Positions 50,789-60,383 of a DNA stretch of 64,000 bases are shown piece by piece. Position numbers and translations under genes: made by a program. The stretch is taken from positions 1 through 64,000 of the forward strand of contig NZ_JACRTG010000004.1 in the NCBI RefSeq assembly GCF_014385195.1, read 5' to 3'. The stretch is from Paratissierella segnis. Lineage in GTDB: Bacteria > Bacillota > Clostridia > Tissierellales > Tissierellaceae. Below the pieces are notes generated by a model. That model ran no database searches. It was not told where the DNA came from and saw only the letters and a list, made by a program, of their open reading frames with translations. Numbering within the stretch: position 1 is the first letter of the stretch; each line of letters begins with the position of its first letter.

Positions 50789-52996
50789 ATGAAGGTACTT
50801 CATTTAATAAGTGGAGGAGATACTGGAGGGGCTAAAACACATATCATTTCCTTGTTGAAGGGATTAAGCAATTTAATTGATGCTAAGGTTATTTGCTTTA
50901 TTGAGGATACCTTTTATGAAGATTCTAAAAAAGCCGGAATTAACATCGAAGTATATGAGCAAAAATCCAGGTCAGATTTATCGGTCATCAATAGATTGAC
51001 TGAAGAGATTAAAAGAGAAAATTATTCGATAATCCATTGTCATGGAGCCAGAGCAAATTTCATTGGAATGTTTCTAAAACATAAAATCAACAAGCCTATG
51101 GTAACAACTATACATAGTGATTATAAATTAGACTTTAAAGATAATTTTTATAAAAGATTGGTTTATACTACTTTAAACAAATTTGCGTTGAAAAGATTCA
51201 ATTATTATATAGCAATCTCGGATTCATTCAAAGAAATGTTAGTTCAAAGAGGTTTTAAAAGGGATAGAATATTTGTAGCATATAACGGTATAGATATTGA
51301 AAATAAGCCTATCTTTGTTGAAAAGGATGAGTTTTTTAAAAGATATAATATAGATTATGAGGGAAAGCTTGTTGTTGGAATATTAGCTAGATTGGATTTG
51401 GTAAAAAATCATGAGACATTTATCAGGGCAGCTGAAAAAGTGCTTGAAAACAGGAAGGATATTATATTCCTTATAGCAGGTGAAGGAAATGATGAAAAAA
51501 GGCTGAAGTCCCTTGTAAAAGAACTCAAATTAGAAGAAAATATTTATTTTCTAGGTTTTGTTAATGATCCGTATTCTTTTCTTAATGCTATAGATATCAA
51601 TGTATTGACCTCATTGAGCGAAAGCTTCCCCTATGTAATTCTAGAGGGCGCCAGGATGAAAAAGACAATTATATCAACTAAAGTTGGCGGGATTACTAAA
51701 TTGATTAAAGATGGATATAATGGATATTTAATTGATGTAGGTGATGAGGATAAATTAGCAAATCGAATTGAATATCTTTCAAATAATAAGGAAGAAATTA
51801 GAATATTAGGGGAGAATTTATTTACTGATGTAAAGGAAAATCACTCATATAAATCTATGGCAGAAGAGCATTTAAAGATTTACAGAAATATCTTAAGTCA
51901 GTCTGAAACCGTACTTATGCTGGGATATTATGGTTTTGATAATAGTGGAGATGATGCAATATTAAAGGCAATAGTAAAGGATCTGCAAGAATATAATAGC
52001 GATTTAAATATAAATGTATTGTCAAAGGACCCTGCAAAGACGGAAGCTATGTATCACGTAAAAGGAGTAAATAGATTCAAATTTAAAGAAGCTATGCGAG
52101 CTATAAAAAAATCTTCAATATTTATAAGCGGAGGAGGAAGTCTGCTTCAAGATGTGACCAGCACAAGGTCATTGTTGTATTATTTATCTTTAATGCAGAT
52201 TGCAAAATTATATAAAAAACCGGTTATGATTTACGCCAATGGGATAGGACCAATAAATAGGAAAATCAATCGGGTTTTGACCAAAACAATTCTCAACAAG
52301 GTGGATTTAATTACATTAAGGGATGACGATTCAAGAAAATATCTTGAAGGAATGAAGGTAAAAAATAAAAATATTTATGTTACTGCGGATCCTGTTTTTA
52401 CATTGGATCCTGCCAATGAATCCAGGATAAATGATATTCTTGAAATAGAAGGAATTCCAAGGGACAAAAACCTTGTGGGTATCTCCATAAGAAGCTGGAA
52501 GGGTGCTGAAAATCTGGTGGAAATAATATCAAAAGCCATAGATTATATAACTAAAACATTTGATGTATATGTAGTTTTAATACCTATGCACTATCCGGGA
52601 GATTTGAATATATCGATTGAAACACTGAAAATGGTTAAAGAAGGAAACACATATGTACTTGAGAATAAATATTCTGTTGAAGAACTGATGGGTGTAATAA
52701 AAAAGTTGGATTTGATAATTGCCATGAGACTTCATTCATTAATATATGCGGCTACTCAATCCGTCCCTATGGTTGGACTGGTATATGATCCTAAGGTAGA
52801 AGGAATTCTTAATTCCTTGGGTATGCACTATATGTCAAATGTTGAAAATCTGGACTATGATGAGTTGATATACAATATTGAGTATGTATGGAATCATAAG
52901 AAAGATTTAATAGAAGTTTTAGACAGGCAAGATGATATTTTGAAGGATAAAGCTCTGCAAAATATCCATATGGCTATGGATTTGCTAGGTAGGTGA
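50789..52996 (+). CDS. Glycosyltransferase family 4 fused to CsaB-type pyruvyl transferase
   Basis: 735 aa. Residues about 1-365 are a GT4 glycosyltransferase (VLHLISGGDTGGAKTHIISLL at the start; AYNGID; ESFPYVILEGARMKK). Residues about 370-735 are a CsaB-like polysaccharide pyruvyl transferase (MLGYYGFDNSGDDAIL, ISGGGSLLQDVTSTRSLLYY, AMRLHSLIYAA). CsaB pyruvylates the wall polysaccharide to which SLH-domain proteins bind. The fused protein would both build and cap the chain. AAAGGAGAGAATTTG precedes the ATG at 50789. TagA follows 4 bp later. Confidence 0.93.
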   Translation: MKVLHLISGGDTGGAKTHIISLLKGLSNLIDAKVICFIEDTFYEDSKKAGINIEVYEQKSRSDLSVINRLTEEIKRENYSIIHCHGARANFIGMFLKHKINKPMVTTIHSDYKLDFKDNFYKRLVYTTLNKFALKRFNYYIAISDSFKEMLVQRGFKRDRIFVAYNGIDIENKPIFVEKDEFFKRYNIDYEGKLVVGILARLDLVKNHETFIRAAEKVLENRKDIIFLIAGEGNDEKRLKSLVKELKLEENIYFLGFVNDPYSFLNAIDINVLTSLSESFPYVILEGARMKKTIISTKVGGITKLIKDGYNGYLIDVGDEDKLANRIEYLSNNKEEIRILGENLFTDVKENHSYKSMAEEHLKIYRNILSQSETVLMLGYYGFDNSGDDAILKAIVKDLQEYNSDLNINVLSKDPAKTEAMYHVKGVNRFKFKEAMRAIKKSSIFISGGGSLLQDVTSTRSLLYYLSLMQIAKLYKKPVMIYANGIGPINRKINRVLTKTILNKVDLITLRDDDSRKYLEGMKVKNKNIYVTADPVFTLDPANESRINDILEIEGIPRDKNLVGISIRSWKGAENLVEIISKAIDYITKTFDVYVVLIPMHYPGDLNISIETLKMVKEGNTYVLENKYSVEELMGVIKKLDLIIAMRLHSLIYAATQSVPMVGLVYDPKVEGILNSLGMHYMSNVENLDYDELIYNIEYVWNHKKDLIEVLDRQDDILKDKALQNIHMAMDLLGR

Positions 52997-53000
52997 AATA

Positions 53001-53756
53001 ATGGATAGTATAAAGATATTTGGAGTAAAAATATTAAATACTACGCTGGATGATATTGTAAAGATTTTAGAGGAAAATCTAAAAGGCGATAAACTCAAGA
53101 CAATTTATACGCCAAATACGGAAATTGTAATGGCAGCAAAAGAGAATAAAGAATTAAGGGATTTAATCAATGAAGGTGACATAGTAATTCCCGATGGGAT
53201 TGGACTTATTTATGCTTCCAGAATAAAAAAGAAACCATTAAAGGAGAGGGTTACAGGTTTTGATACATCCGTTAAACTTTTAGAAATCGCCAATAAAAAT
53301 GGGTATAGCCTATATTTACTAGGGGGCAAGGATGGAATAGCTAAATCTTGTGTTGAAAATATAAATAGGGATTATCCAAATATTAAAATAGTAGGCTTTC
53401 ATCACGGATATTTTAAAGGAAGTCATTTAGGAATAGAAAATCATGAGGAAGAGCTTAAGATCATAGATGAAATCAATGCCCTAAATCCGGATATAATTTT
53501 TGTGGGATTGGGATTTCCTAAACAAGAAATGTGGATACATGCAAATAGAAACAGAATAAAAGCTAAAGTTATTATCGGAAATGGGGGAGTAATGGATATA
53601 CTTTCAGGGAACTCAAAAAGAGCTCCCGAAATATATCAGAAGCTTGGATTGGAATGGTTCTATCGTCTAATAAAAGAACCTTCAAGAATAAAAAGACAAA
53701 TGATTTTACCAAAGTTTATGCTAAAGGTCATATTCACTAAAAATGTGATAGAATAA
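53001..53756 (+). CDS. tagA: WecG/TagA/CpsF family glycosyltransferase
   Basis: 251 aa, GT26. TIYTPNTEIVMAA, DIVIPDGIGLIYASRI, GFDTSVKLLEIA, LYLLGGKDGIA, IIFVGLGFPKQEMWI and IGNGGVMDILSG are the family blocks. It adds ManNAc (or a related sugar) to undecaprenyl-linked GlcNAc. With the preceding GT-CsaB fusion it points to a pyruvylated secondary wall polysaccharide. Confidence 0.95.
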   Translation: MDSIKIFGVKILNTTLDDIVKILEENLKGDKLKTIYTPNTEIVMAAKENKELRDLINEGDIVIPDGIGLIYASRIKKKPLKERVTGFDTSVKLLEIANKNGYSLYLLGGKDGIAKSCVENINRDYPNIKIVGFHHGYFKGSHLGIENHEEELKIIDEINALNPDIIFVGLGFPKQEMWIHANRNRIKAKVIIGNGGVMDILSGNSKRAPEIYQKLGLEWFYRLIKEPSRIKRQMILPKFMLKVIFTKNVIE

Positions 53757-53785
53757 AAAAGACTAACATAACGAGGAGGAAAAAA

Positions 53786-55762
53786 ATGAATATTGAACAA
53801 TTGAGCATCAATACCATAAGAATCCTTTCAGCTGAAGGAGTAGAAAAGGCAAAATCAGGTCATCCCGGATTACCTTTGGGTGCAGCACCGATGGCTTATA
53901 CCTTATGGGCTAAAAACATGAAACACAATCCAAACAATCCAAAATGGGTTAATCGCGATAGATTTGTTCTGTCCGCAGGGCATGGATCTATGCTATTATA
54001 TTCTCTATTGCACCTATTTGAATATGGACTATCAGTAGAGGATATAAAAAGCTTTAGGCAGTTAGACAGCCTCACTCCCGGACATCCTGAGTATGGTCAT
54101 ACCAAAGGTGTTGACGTTACTACAGGTCCATTGGGGCAGGGAATTGCAAATGCAGTTGGGATGGCTATGGCTGAAGCTCATATGGCTGAAAAATTTAACA
54201 AGGATAATTACAATATAATGGATCATTATACCTATGTTCTATCCGGTGACGGCTGCTTAATGGAAGGAATAAGCAATGAAGCTTCTTCCCTTGCAGGCAC
54301 TTTAGGACTGGGAAAGTTGATTGTACTATATGATTCAAATAGAATAACAATTGAAGGGAGTACAGATTTAGCATTTACTGAAAATGTTCCTAAACGGTAT
54401 GAAGCTTTGGGATGGGAAGTTTTATATGTAGAGGATGGAAATAATATTTCTGATATTGAAGGAAAAATCAATTTAGCAAAAGAGAATTTAAATAAACCAT
54501 CTCTTATAGTAATTAAGACGGAAATAGGATATGGATCTCCAAAGCAGGGAAAATCTTCTGCCCATGGTGAGCCGCTTGGAAAGGATAATATAGTTTCTTT
54601 GAAAGAATTTTTAGAGTGGAAATCACAAGATGAATTCTTTGTCCCGGAAGAAGTACGAGAGCATATGAAAGAAGTAATAGAAAAGGGAATCAAAGAAAAT
54701 GAACGTTGGGAAGAAATGTACAATGAATACAAGAATGAATTCCCGGAACTTGCAAATGAATTTGAAAATTGGATAAACTTGGATATCCCTATGGACTATT
54801 TAGAATCCGACGAGTTTTGGACATTCGACAAGGACATGTCCACAAGAGAGGCTTCCGGAGTATTGATCAATAGACTGGCAGACAAGGTGCCGAATCTATT
54901 CGGCGGTTCAGCGGATTTAGCACCGTCTAACAAGACTCATATGAATAACAGAGAGGATTTCTCACGGGATAATTTGTTAGGTTCCAATATACATTTTGGT
55001 GTAAGGGAACATGCTATGGCTGCAATATTAAACGGTCTTTATCTGCATGGAGGTATAAGGCCTTATGGCTCAACCTTCTTTGTATTTAGTGATTATATGA
55101 AAGGGGCTATGAGACTGTCTTCATTGATGGGTTTGCCGGTGACATATATCTTAACTCATGATAGCATAGGAGTAGGAGAAGACGGACCAACTCATCAACC
55201 TATAGAGCAATTGGCTGTATTTAGAGCACAACCTAATTTTATAGTATTTAGACCGGCGGATAATAGGGAAACTGCAGCAGGTTGGTATAAAGCAATGACA
55301 AGCAAGAATACGCCTGTTGGGTTGGTGCTTTCAAGGCAAGTGTTGCCTGCCATTGATGGAACGGGAAAAGATGCCTTAAAAGGCGGATATATCATTAGGA
55401 AAGAAAAAGGTAAATTGGATTTAATCTTAATTGGAACCGGATCCGAATTACAGCTTGCATATAAGGCAGGGGAAGCTCTTGGCAGAAAAGGTATAGGGGT
55501 TAGAGTTGTGAGCATGCCTTCATGGGAATTGTTTGAAGAACAGACTGAAGAATACAAAACAACAGTTTTGCCTAAGGACATTACAAAGAGAATATCAGTG
55601 GAAGCAGCCACTTCTTTTGGCTGGCATAAATATATAGGATTAGAAGGAAAAGCAATTTCAATAGATTCCTTTGGAGCATCAGGTCCCAGCAATAAGTTAT
55701 TTGAAAAATTCAATATTACGGTGGACCATATAGTTGAAGAAGCCTTAAAACTATTGTCATAA
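53786..55762 (+). CDS. tkt: Transketolase
   Basis: 658 aa, full length. The thiamine diphosphate motif is GDGCLMEGISNEASSLAGTLGLGKLIVLYDSNRITIEG (read in parts), and the C-terminal active-site stretch THDSIGVGEDGPTHQPIEQL is typical. It acts in the non-oxidative pentose phosphate pathway. CGAGGAGGAAAAAA precedes the ATG. It stands alone with its own terminator. Confidence 0.97.
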   Translation: MNIEQLSINTIRILSAEGVEKAKSGHPGLPLGAAPMAYTLWAKNMKHNPNNPKWVNRDRFVLSAGHGSMLLYSLLHLFEYGLSVEDIKSFRQLDSLTPGHPEYGHTKGVDVTTGPLGQGIANAVGMAMAEAHMAEKFNKDNYNIMDHYTYVLSGDGCLMEGISNEASSLAGTLGLGKLIVLYDSNRITIEGSTDLAFTENVPKRYEALGWEVLYVEDGNNISDIEGKINLAKENLNKPSLIVIKTEIGYGSPKQGKSSAHGEPLGKDNIVSLKEFLEWKSQDEFFVPEEVREHMKEVIEKGIKENERWEEMYNEYKNEFPELANEFENWINLDIPMDYLESDEFWTFDKDMSTREASGVLINRLADKVPNLFGGSADLAPSNKTHMNNREDFSRDNLLGSNIHFGVREHAMAAILNGLYLHGGIRPYGSTFFVFSDYMKGAMRLSSLMGLPVTYILTHDSIGVGEDGPTHQPIEQLAVFRAQPNFIVFRPADNRETAAGWYKAMTSKNTPVGLVLSRQVLPAIDGTGKDALKGGYIIRKEKGKLDLILIGTGSELQLAYKAGEALGRKGIGVRVVSMPSWELFEEQTEEYKTTVLPKDITKRISVEAATSFGWHKYIGLEGKAISIDSFGASGPSNKLFEKFNITVDHIVEEALKLLS

Positions 55763-55784
55763 AAATTCATCATTATGAGTATTT

Positions 55785-55813
55785 AAAAGCCTCTGGTATA
55801 TCTAGGGGCTTTT
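55785..55813 (+). terminator. Rho-independent terminator of tkt
   Basis: AAAAGCCTCT (55785-55794) pairs with AGGGGCTTTT (55804-55813). Confidence 0.8.
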
Positions 55814-55871
55814 AGCATATAATCCTTTATCTATGAATAAATATTATTAAGATTAGATAGGGGGGATATAT

Positions 55872-56309
55872 ATGAAAAAATATTGGATATTCGGAATAGT
55901 AATCATAATCATACTTGGAGTATTAATTGTACCAAAAGCATTGAAGGGGAAAAATGATACCGTTAGTTTTAAGACATTGGATATGGAGGAACTGCCGGCT
56001 GAGATTAGGGAAGCATTGCCAAAATACATTATGGAAGAAAGAGCTCTTACTTTTAAATATAAAGATGAAATTTTTGTTATCGTAACAAGAGGAGAGAAAA
56101 AAACAAAGGGGTATTTTGTTGATATTGATGAGATTGTCAAAGAACCTAATGAGGATGAAACCTTTGATTTAGTGGTATATGCTAAGTTTATAGATCCAAG
56201 TCCAAATGAAATAGTGTCACAGGAATATGAATATCCGGTTATCGTAGTAAAAACAAATTTAAAATCAATGCCGCAGAATATACATTTGGATATTGAGTAT
56301 GTAGACTAG
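55872..56309 (+). CDS. PrcB-like protease-complex protein
   Basis: 145 aa. One N-terminal membrane segment (about 4-21), then an extracytoplasmic domain with TRGEKKTKGYFVDIDEI, VYAKFIDPSPNEIVSQEYEYPVIVVKT, matching the PrcB C-terminal domain (TgGY...P). In Treponema PrcB supports a secreted protease; here no protease is adjacent. ATAGGGGGGATATAT precedes the ATG. Monocistronic. Confidence 0.8.
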   Translation: MKKYWIFGIVIIIILGVLIVPKALKGKNDTVSFKTLDMEELPAEIREALPKYIMEERALTFKYKDEIFVIVTRGEKKTKGYFVDIDEIVKEPNEDETFDLVVYAKFIDPSPNEIVSQEYEYPVIVVKTNLKSMPQNIHLDIEYVD

Positions 56310-56313
56310 TTTT

Positions 56314-56370
56314 AGTAACCTCTAGAACATATATTTATGATAAGTATATCATTCTAGAGGTTACTTTATG
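56314..56370 (+). terminator. Rho-independent terminator
   Basis: AGTAACCTCTAGAA (56314-56327) and TTCTAGAGGTTACT (56352-56365) form a perfect 14-bp stem, then TTATG. Confidence 0.75.
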
Positions 56371-56407
56371 TAAATATGCCACGAAAGATATAAATAACGT
56401 TTTCCCA

Positions 56408-56436
56408 TTGACGTTTATTGTTTGGCAATATAAAAT
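56408..56436 (+). promoter_or_regulatory. Promoter of tyrosine phenol-lyase
   Basis: TTGACG (56408-56413), 17 bp, TAAAAT (56431-56436). It is of the sigma-A type; no -24/-12 element is present. Confidence 0.82.
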
Positions 56437-56451
56437 AAAGATAGATTAATG

Positions 56452-56471
56452 ATGTATGATGAATCATACAT
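56452..56471 (+). promoter_or_regulatory. 20-bp perfect palindrome downstream of the tpl promoter
   Basis: ATGTATGAT-GA-ATCATACAT is a perfect inverted repeat starting 15 bp after the -10. It shares the half-site TGTATGA with the hutU activator palindrome at 14733-14757. A repressor or roadblock operator is likely by position. Confidence 0.7.
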
Positions 56472-56515
56472 AACAAAGTTTCACATTGATTTCATATAAA
56501 TAAAGGAGGATTTTT

Positions 56516-57910
56516 ATGGTTAACTATTTTGATTTAAAGAAATACCCTGCAGAGCCTTTCAAAATCAAAAGCGTAGAACCTGTGAAAATGATTTCAAGGG
56601 AAGAACGCGAAGCTGCAATGAAGGAGGCTGGATATAACACATTCAATTTAAAATCAGAGGACTGCTATATTGATTTACTTACCGATTCCGGCACCAATGC
56701 TATGAGCGACGCTCAGTGGGCAGGAATGATGATTGGTGATGAAGCATATGCAGGTAGTAGAAACTGGTTATATCTTGAGGCAACAATCAAAGAGTTATTT
56801 GGATTTAAACATGTTGTACCAACTCACCAAGGTCGTGGCGCTGAAAATATTTTATCAAGCATAGCTATCAAACCGGGGCAATATGTTGCGGGAAATATGT
56901 ATTTTACAACTACCAGGTTTCATCAAGAAAAAAATGGTGGTATTTTTGTAGATATTATCAGAGATGAGGCACATGATGCAGGGCTTAATATCCAATTTAA
57001 AGGAAATATTGATTTGGATAAGCTCGAGAGATTAATCGACGAAAAAGGAGCAGAAAATATAGCTTATATTTGTCTTGCGGTTACCGTAAATTTAGCAGGA
57101 GGACAACCGGTATCCATGGCAAATATGAAAGCTGTCAGAGAGATTACAGCCAAACATGGCATAAAAGTATTTTATGATGCAACTCGTTGTGTTGAAAATG
57201 CATATTTCATCAAAGAACAAGAAGAGGGTTATCAAGATAAAACTATACAAGAAATAGTGCATGAAATGTTTAGTTACTCTGATGGTGCTACAATGTCCGG
57301 TAAAAAAGACGGCATCGTAAATATAGGTGGATTTTTAGCCATTAATGACGAAAAATTATTTGGTCTTGCTAAAGAAATCGTTGTTGTTTACGAAGGCATG
57401 CCATCATATGGCGGAATGACAGGTCGTGATATGCAAGCTATAGCTATTGGATTTAGAGAAGCAATGCAATATGAATATATAGAGCACAGAGTCAAACAAG
57501 TTAGGTATCTTGGGGATAGATTATTAGAAGCAGGAGTACCGATAATTGAGCCTGTTGGAGGACATGCAGTATTCTTGGATGCAAGAAGGTTCTGCCCGCA
57601 TCTGGACCAAGAGCAATTCCCGGCTCAATCTTTGGCTGCTTCACTGTATATTGACTCCGGAGTAAGATCAATGGAACGTGGCATAGTTTCAGCAGGAAGA
57701 GATTTTAAGACAGGTGAAAATCATAAGCCTAAATTGGAAACGGTAAGACTTACTATTCCAAGAAGAGTTTATACTTATAAACATATGGATGTGGTTGCTG
57801 AATCCGTTATCAACCTTTATAAGCACAAAGAGGATATCAGACCGCTTAAATTTGTTTACGAACCTGCTCAATTGAGGTTTTTTACTGCTAAATTTGATTA
57901 TGCAGATTAA
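56516..57910 (+). CDS. tpl: Tyrosine phenol-lyase
   Basis: 464 aa PLP enzyme of the tyrosine phenol-lyase/tryptophanase family. It splits tyrosine into phenol, pyruvate and ammonia. The sequence follows Citrobacter TPL closely: YIDLLTDSGTNAMSDAQWAGMMIGDEAYAG, VPTHQGRGAENIL, PLP Lys264 in TMSGKKD, and the ending LRFFTAKFDYAD. HAVFLDARRFCPHL and VRSMERGIVSAGR are TPL rather than tryptophanase forms. AAGGAGGATTTTT precedes the ATG. Single gene between a promoter with palindrome and a terminator. Confidence 0.96.
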   Translation: MVNYFDLKKYPAEPFKIKSVEPVKMISREEREAAMKEAGYNTFNLKSEDCYIDLLTDSGTNAMSDAQWAGMMIGDEAYAGSRNWLYLEATIKELFGFKHVVPTHQGRGAENILSSIAIKPGQYVAGNMYFTTTRFHQEKNGGIFVDIIRDEAHDAGLNIQFKGNIDLDKLERLIDEKGAENIAYICLAVTVNLAGGQPVSMANMKAVREITAKHGIKVFYDATRCVENAYFIKEQEEGYQDKTIQEIVHEMFSYSDGATMSGKKDGIVNIGGFLAINDEKLFGLAKEIVVVYEGMPSYGGMTGRDMQAIAIGFREAMQYEYIEHRVKQVRYLGDRLLEAGVPIIEPVGGHAVFLDARRFCPHLDQEQFPAQSLAASLYIDSGVRSMERGIVSAGRDFKTGENHKPKLETVRLTIPRRVYTYKHMDVVAESVINLYKHKEDIRPLKFVYEPAQLRFFTAKFDYAD

Positions 57911-57928
57911 ATAGATTAAATTCTAACC

Positions 57929-57967
57929 GAAAATGCACTCAGCAGTTTGTTAGCTAAGTGCATTTTC
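57929..57967. terminator. Bidirectional terminator between tpl and the O-antigen-ligase-like gene
   Basis: GAAAATGCACT (57929-57939) pairs with AGTGCATTTTC (57957-57967); the A and T flanks serve both strands. Confidence 0.8.
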
Positions 57968-57974
57968 TAAAATT

Positions 57975-59399
57975 CTACTTGTTTTCCATTTTAGATAATT
58001 TTAATGATGCCAAGATTATAGATATATTTATCCAAAACATAAACAATAATCGATTATAAAACCAAATATGATCTGCAAATCCCATTACACATAGACCAAG
58101 AATACCAGATAAGGACGCAATCAGTATATTATTAATAGAAGGGTTGTTTTTTTCTTTAATAGCTACAAATGTATTTCTGATTAGTCTAAAAATTGTTAGC
58201 ATAAAAGAAACTATAGCACATATACCAGCTTCCAGCCATAGCTGCACATATAAATTGTGAGTATGAGCCACAGTGGTAAGTCCGAAGCTTTTGTATCGTT
58301 GGTATATAATATTTACTATTCTACTTCCTAATCCAACACCTGTAAGCCAATAATCCCTTAGCATAGCAAATGCAGGCCCTAGAATTTGCTTTCTGTATTT
58401 CAAAGAGGTATCATTCGGATTAAATACAGTTAATATCCTTTTATAAATAGATGAGGGCAAGAAAGGTAAAGCTACTACTCCCAACAATATAAGATATGGA
58501 GTATATTTTTTATTCCAAAGAAAAATAAATATAAATACAGCTATTGCAAATGCAATCCAAGCTGATCTGGAGCTTGTTTTCAGCAGCACCAACAATATCG
58601 GAAGGGAAAGAATAATCCAAAAAATCTTTTTGAAAAAAGAATTTTCATTAAGGATAATAGATCCAAAGAAGGGAAGTGTCAATACCAACAACTCACCATA
58701 AACATTTGGATTTCCCATTGTAGAATATACTCTACCGCCTACGCCCTGATTTATTGTTAAATCTGTCAAAGAAGGATTAACTTCTATTCCTACAACTTTC
58801 CACTGATAAATCCCATATATTGCTGTTAGAAATACACCCAACATCATGAATTTAACCAACGCATCGAGTTCTTCATATGAATTTATTGAACATACAATTA
58901 TAATAACAGATAAGAAGGTAATAAAATAATAAATTAAGTAATTCAGACTATCTTTAGGGAACAGAGATGAAATCGCTGATATAAATATAGTTAAGAAAAA
59001 AATCACTGCCATATAATCTATTTGAGATAAATCTATATTTATGTCTTTTTTAATAGTAGCTTTGAATAAAAACATTATAAAAATTAATAAGGTAAGAATT
59101 ACCCCATATTTGTTATACCATCTATGATCCGGAATTATCATATTTATGATTAAGAACAAACCTAATATATGATGAAAATTTTCGCATAAATAATCTAAAA
59201 TTCTTAAGAAAAAACTACTTGAAAATATATTATTCCATTTATAATATATTTTTCTTAAAAATTTAATGGGAAGATTAACAATTGTATTCAATATTCTAAA
59301 TACGAAGCTATTAACCCATAGATTTTGAAATATATCGGGACCTTTTAAATAGCTAATAAATTTACTGTTATTTATCATTTGCTTGAAATGTTCAACCAT
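57975..59399 (-). CDS. O-antigen ligase family (Wzy_C) membrane protein
   Basis: 474 aa with about 10-12 membrane segments. The large loop region VAHTHNLYVQLWLEAGICAIVSF contains the conserved His of the Wzy_C/O-antigen ligase family, and STMGNPNVYGELLVLTLPFF and TSSRSAWIAFAIAV are typical. It would ligate or polymerise a surface glycan. Last gene of a minus-strand group with two DUF4330 proteins and a GT4 enzyme. Confidence 0.9.
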   Translation of the reverse strand: MVEHFKQMINNSKFISYLKGPDIFQNLWVNSFVFRILNTIVNLPIKFLRKIYYKWNNIFSSSFFLRILDYLCENFHHILGLFLIINMIIPDHRWYNKYGVILTLLIFIMFLFKATIKKDINIDLSQIDYMAVIFFLTIFISAISSLFPKDSLNYLIYYFITFLSVIIIVCSINSYEELDALVKFMMLGVFLTAIYGIYQWKVVGIEVNPSLTDLTINQGVGGRVYSTMGNPNVYGELLVLTLPFFGSIILNENSFFKKIFWIILSLPILLVLLKTSSRSAWIAFAIAVFIFIFLWNKKYTPYLILLGVVALPFLPSSIYKRILTVFNPNDTSLKYRKQILGPAFAMLRDYWLTGVGLGSRIVNIIYQRYKSFGLTTVAHTHNLYVQLWLEAGICAIVSFMLTIFRLIRNTFVAIKEKNNPSINNILIASLSGILGLCVMGFADHIWFYNRLLFMFWINISIILASLKLSKMENK

Positions 59400-59409
59400 T
59401 TTTTCACCA

Positions 59410-59883
59410 CTATTCTGCTATTTTGACTTCTGAGATTCTGCCTTCCTTAAGCAGTGAGTTCCCAGCGTTAAGTGAGATTGTTTGACCTACATAATAAACG
59501 GATTTGTCTATGGATACTCCATCTTTATTAATGATTCCTGTGCCTTCCATAGTAATATAAAGGGAAGAATAGCCTTCTCTGCTGGAAGGTACTAGCTGCC
59601 CATCTTCTCTGCTTTCCCAATAGATGGAATCTCCTGGATTTATATCCACGACTTCTCCAAAATAAGCGTTTTGGATTGATTCTCTGACCGGGTCGCCTAT
59701 ATTTATTGCATCTATGGCAAAGTCGGGGATTTCCTCAATATAAAATGTTATCAATATTTTTTCCTTATTAGTATTAGGAGTGGACACATTAGCTTTTGCT
59801 ATTTTGTTTCTATATCCAATTATGCCAATTACAACAACTACTATTATAATTAAATCTATCCAAGTGAATTTTCTTTTTTTCAT
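59410..59883 (-). CDS. DUF4330 family protein (downstream paralogue)
   Basis: 157 aa. One N-terminal membrane helix (about 9-25), then an extracytoplasmic domain with IPDFAIDAINIGDPVRESIQNAYFGEVVDI and VYYVGQTISLNAG, matching DUF4330. The neighbouring gene encodes a paralogue with the same plan (roughly one third identical by eye). GGAGGGATAAAA precedes the ATG. Function unknown; always near surface-glycan genes here. Confidence 0.85.
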   Translation of the reverse strand: MKKRKFTWIDLIIIVVVVIGIIGYRNKIAKANVSTPNTNKEKILITFYIEEIPDFAIDAINIGDPVRESIQNAYFGEVVDINPGDSIYWESREDGQLVPSSREGYSSLYITMEGTGIINKDGVSIDKSVYYVGQTISLNAGNSLLKEGRISEVKIAE

Positions 59884-59894
59884 TTTTATCCCTC

Positions 59895-60383
59895 CTAAAT
59901 TTTAGCTGCATCATAGATTCTTCCATAAAAAATGGATGTACCTACCCTAAGAGTTATAAATTGACCGATATAATAATTTGAGCCGCCAATATTTATACCA
60001 TTTGGACCAATTACTCCATTGGTCTCGGTAGTAATATATACCGCGTTAAACCCATTCTTGGTGGATTTGACTTGTTTTCCGTCTTTATCTTCTCCCCATG
60101 AAACTGAATCCTCAGTTTGAATATCTGTTACGGCTCCAAAACTCATATTTTGAAGTGTTTCTGAGGTTGGATCCCCTAATTTGACATTATTTGCAGTGAA
60201 GCTATTTACTTCTTCTTGATAAAAAACTACTTGAATTTTATCAGTACTGTCAGTAACATTTCCCTTTGGCGTAAATATTCCTAATTTTTTAACTGCAAAT
60301 ATTCCTGCTAAAATTACTAAAATTATAATAATTAGATCGATTATGCTAATTTTTCCAAACAATTTTCCGTTTTTATCAATCAT
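59895..60383 (-). CDS. DUF4330 family protein (upstream paralogue)
   Basis: 162 aa. A membrane helix (about 15-35) follows a short cytoplasmic start (MIDKNGKLFGKISIIDL), then VNSFTANNVKLGDPTSETLQNMSFGAVTDIQ and NYYIGQFITLRVG as in DUF4330. It begins directly at the stop of the GT4 gene, so all four genes are probably one operon. Confidence 0.85.
   Translation of the reverse strand: MIDKNGKLFGKISIIDLIIIILVILAGIFAVKKLGIFTPKGNVTDSTDKIQVVFYQEEVNSFTANNVKLGDPTSETLQNMSFGAVTDIQTEDSVSWGEDKDGKQVKSTKNGFNAVYITTETNGVIGPNGINIGGSNYYIGQFITLRVGTSIFYGRIYDAAKI

Noticed and set aside
56408..56436. Sigma-54 promoter before tpl, suggested by TTTGGCAA
   Set aside because: There is no TTGC at the required distance, while a good TTGACG-N17-TAAAAT is present.
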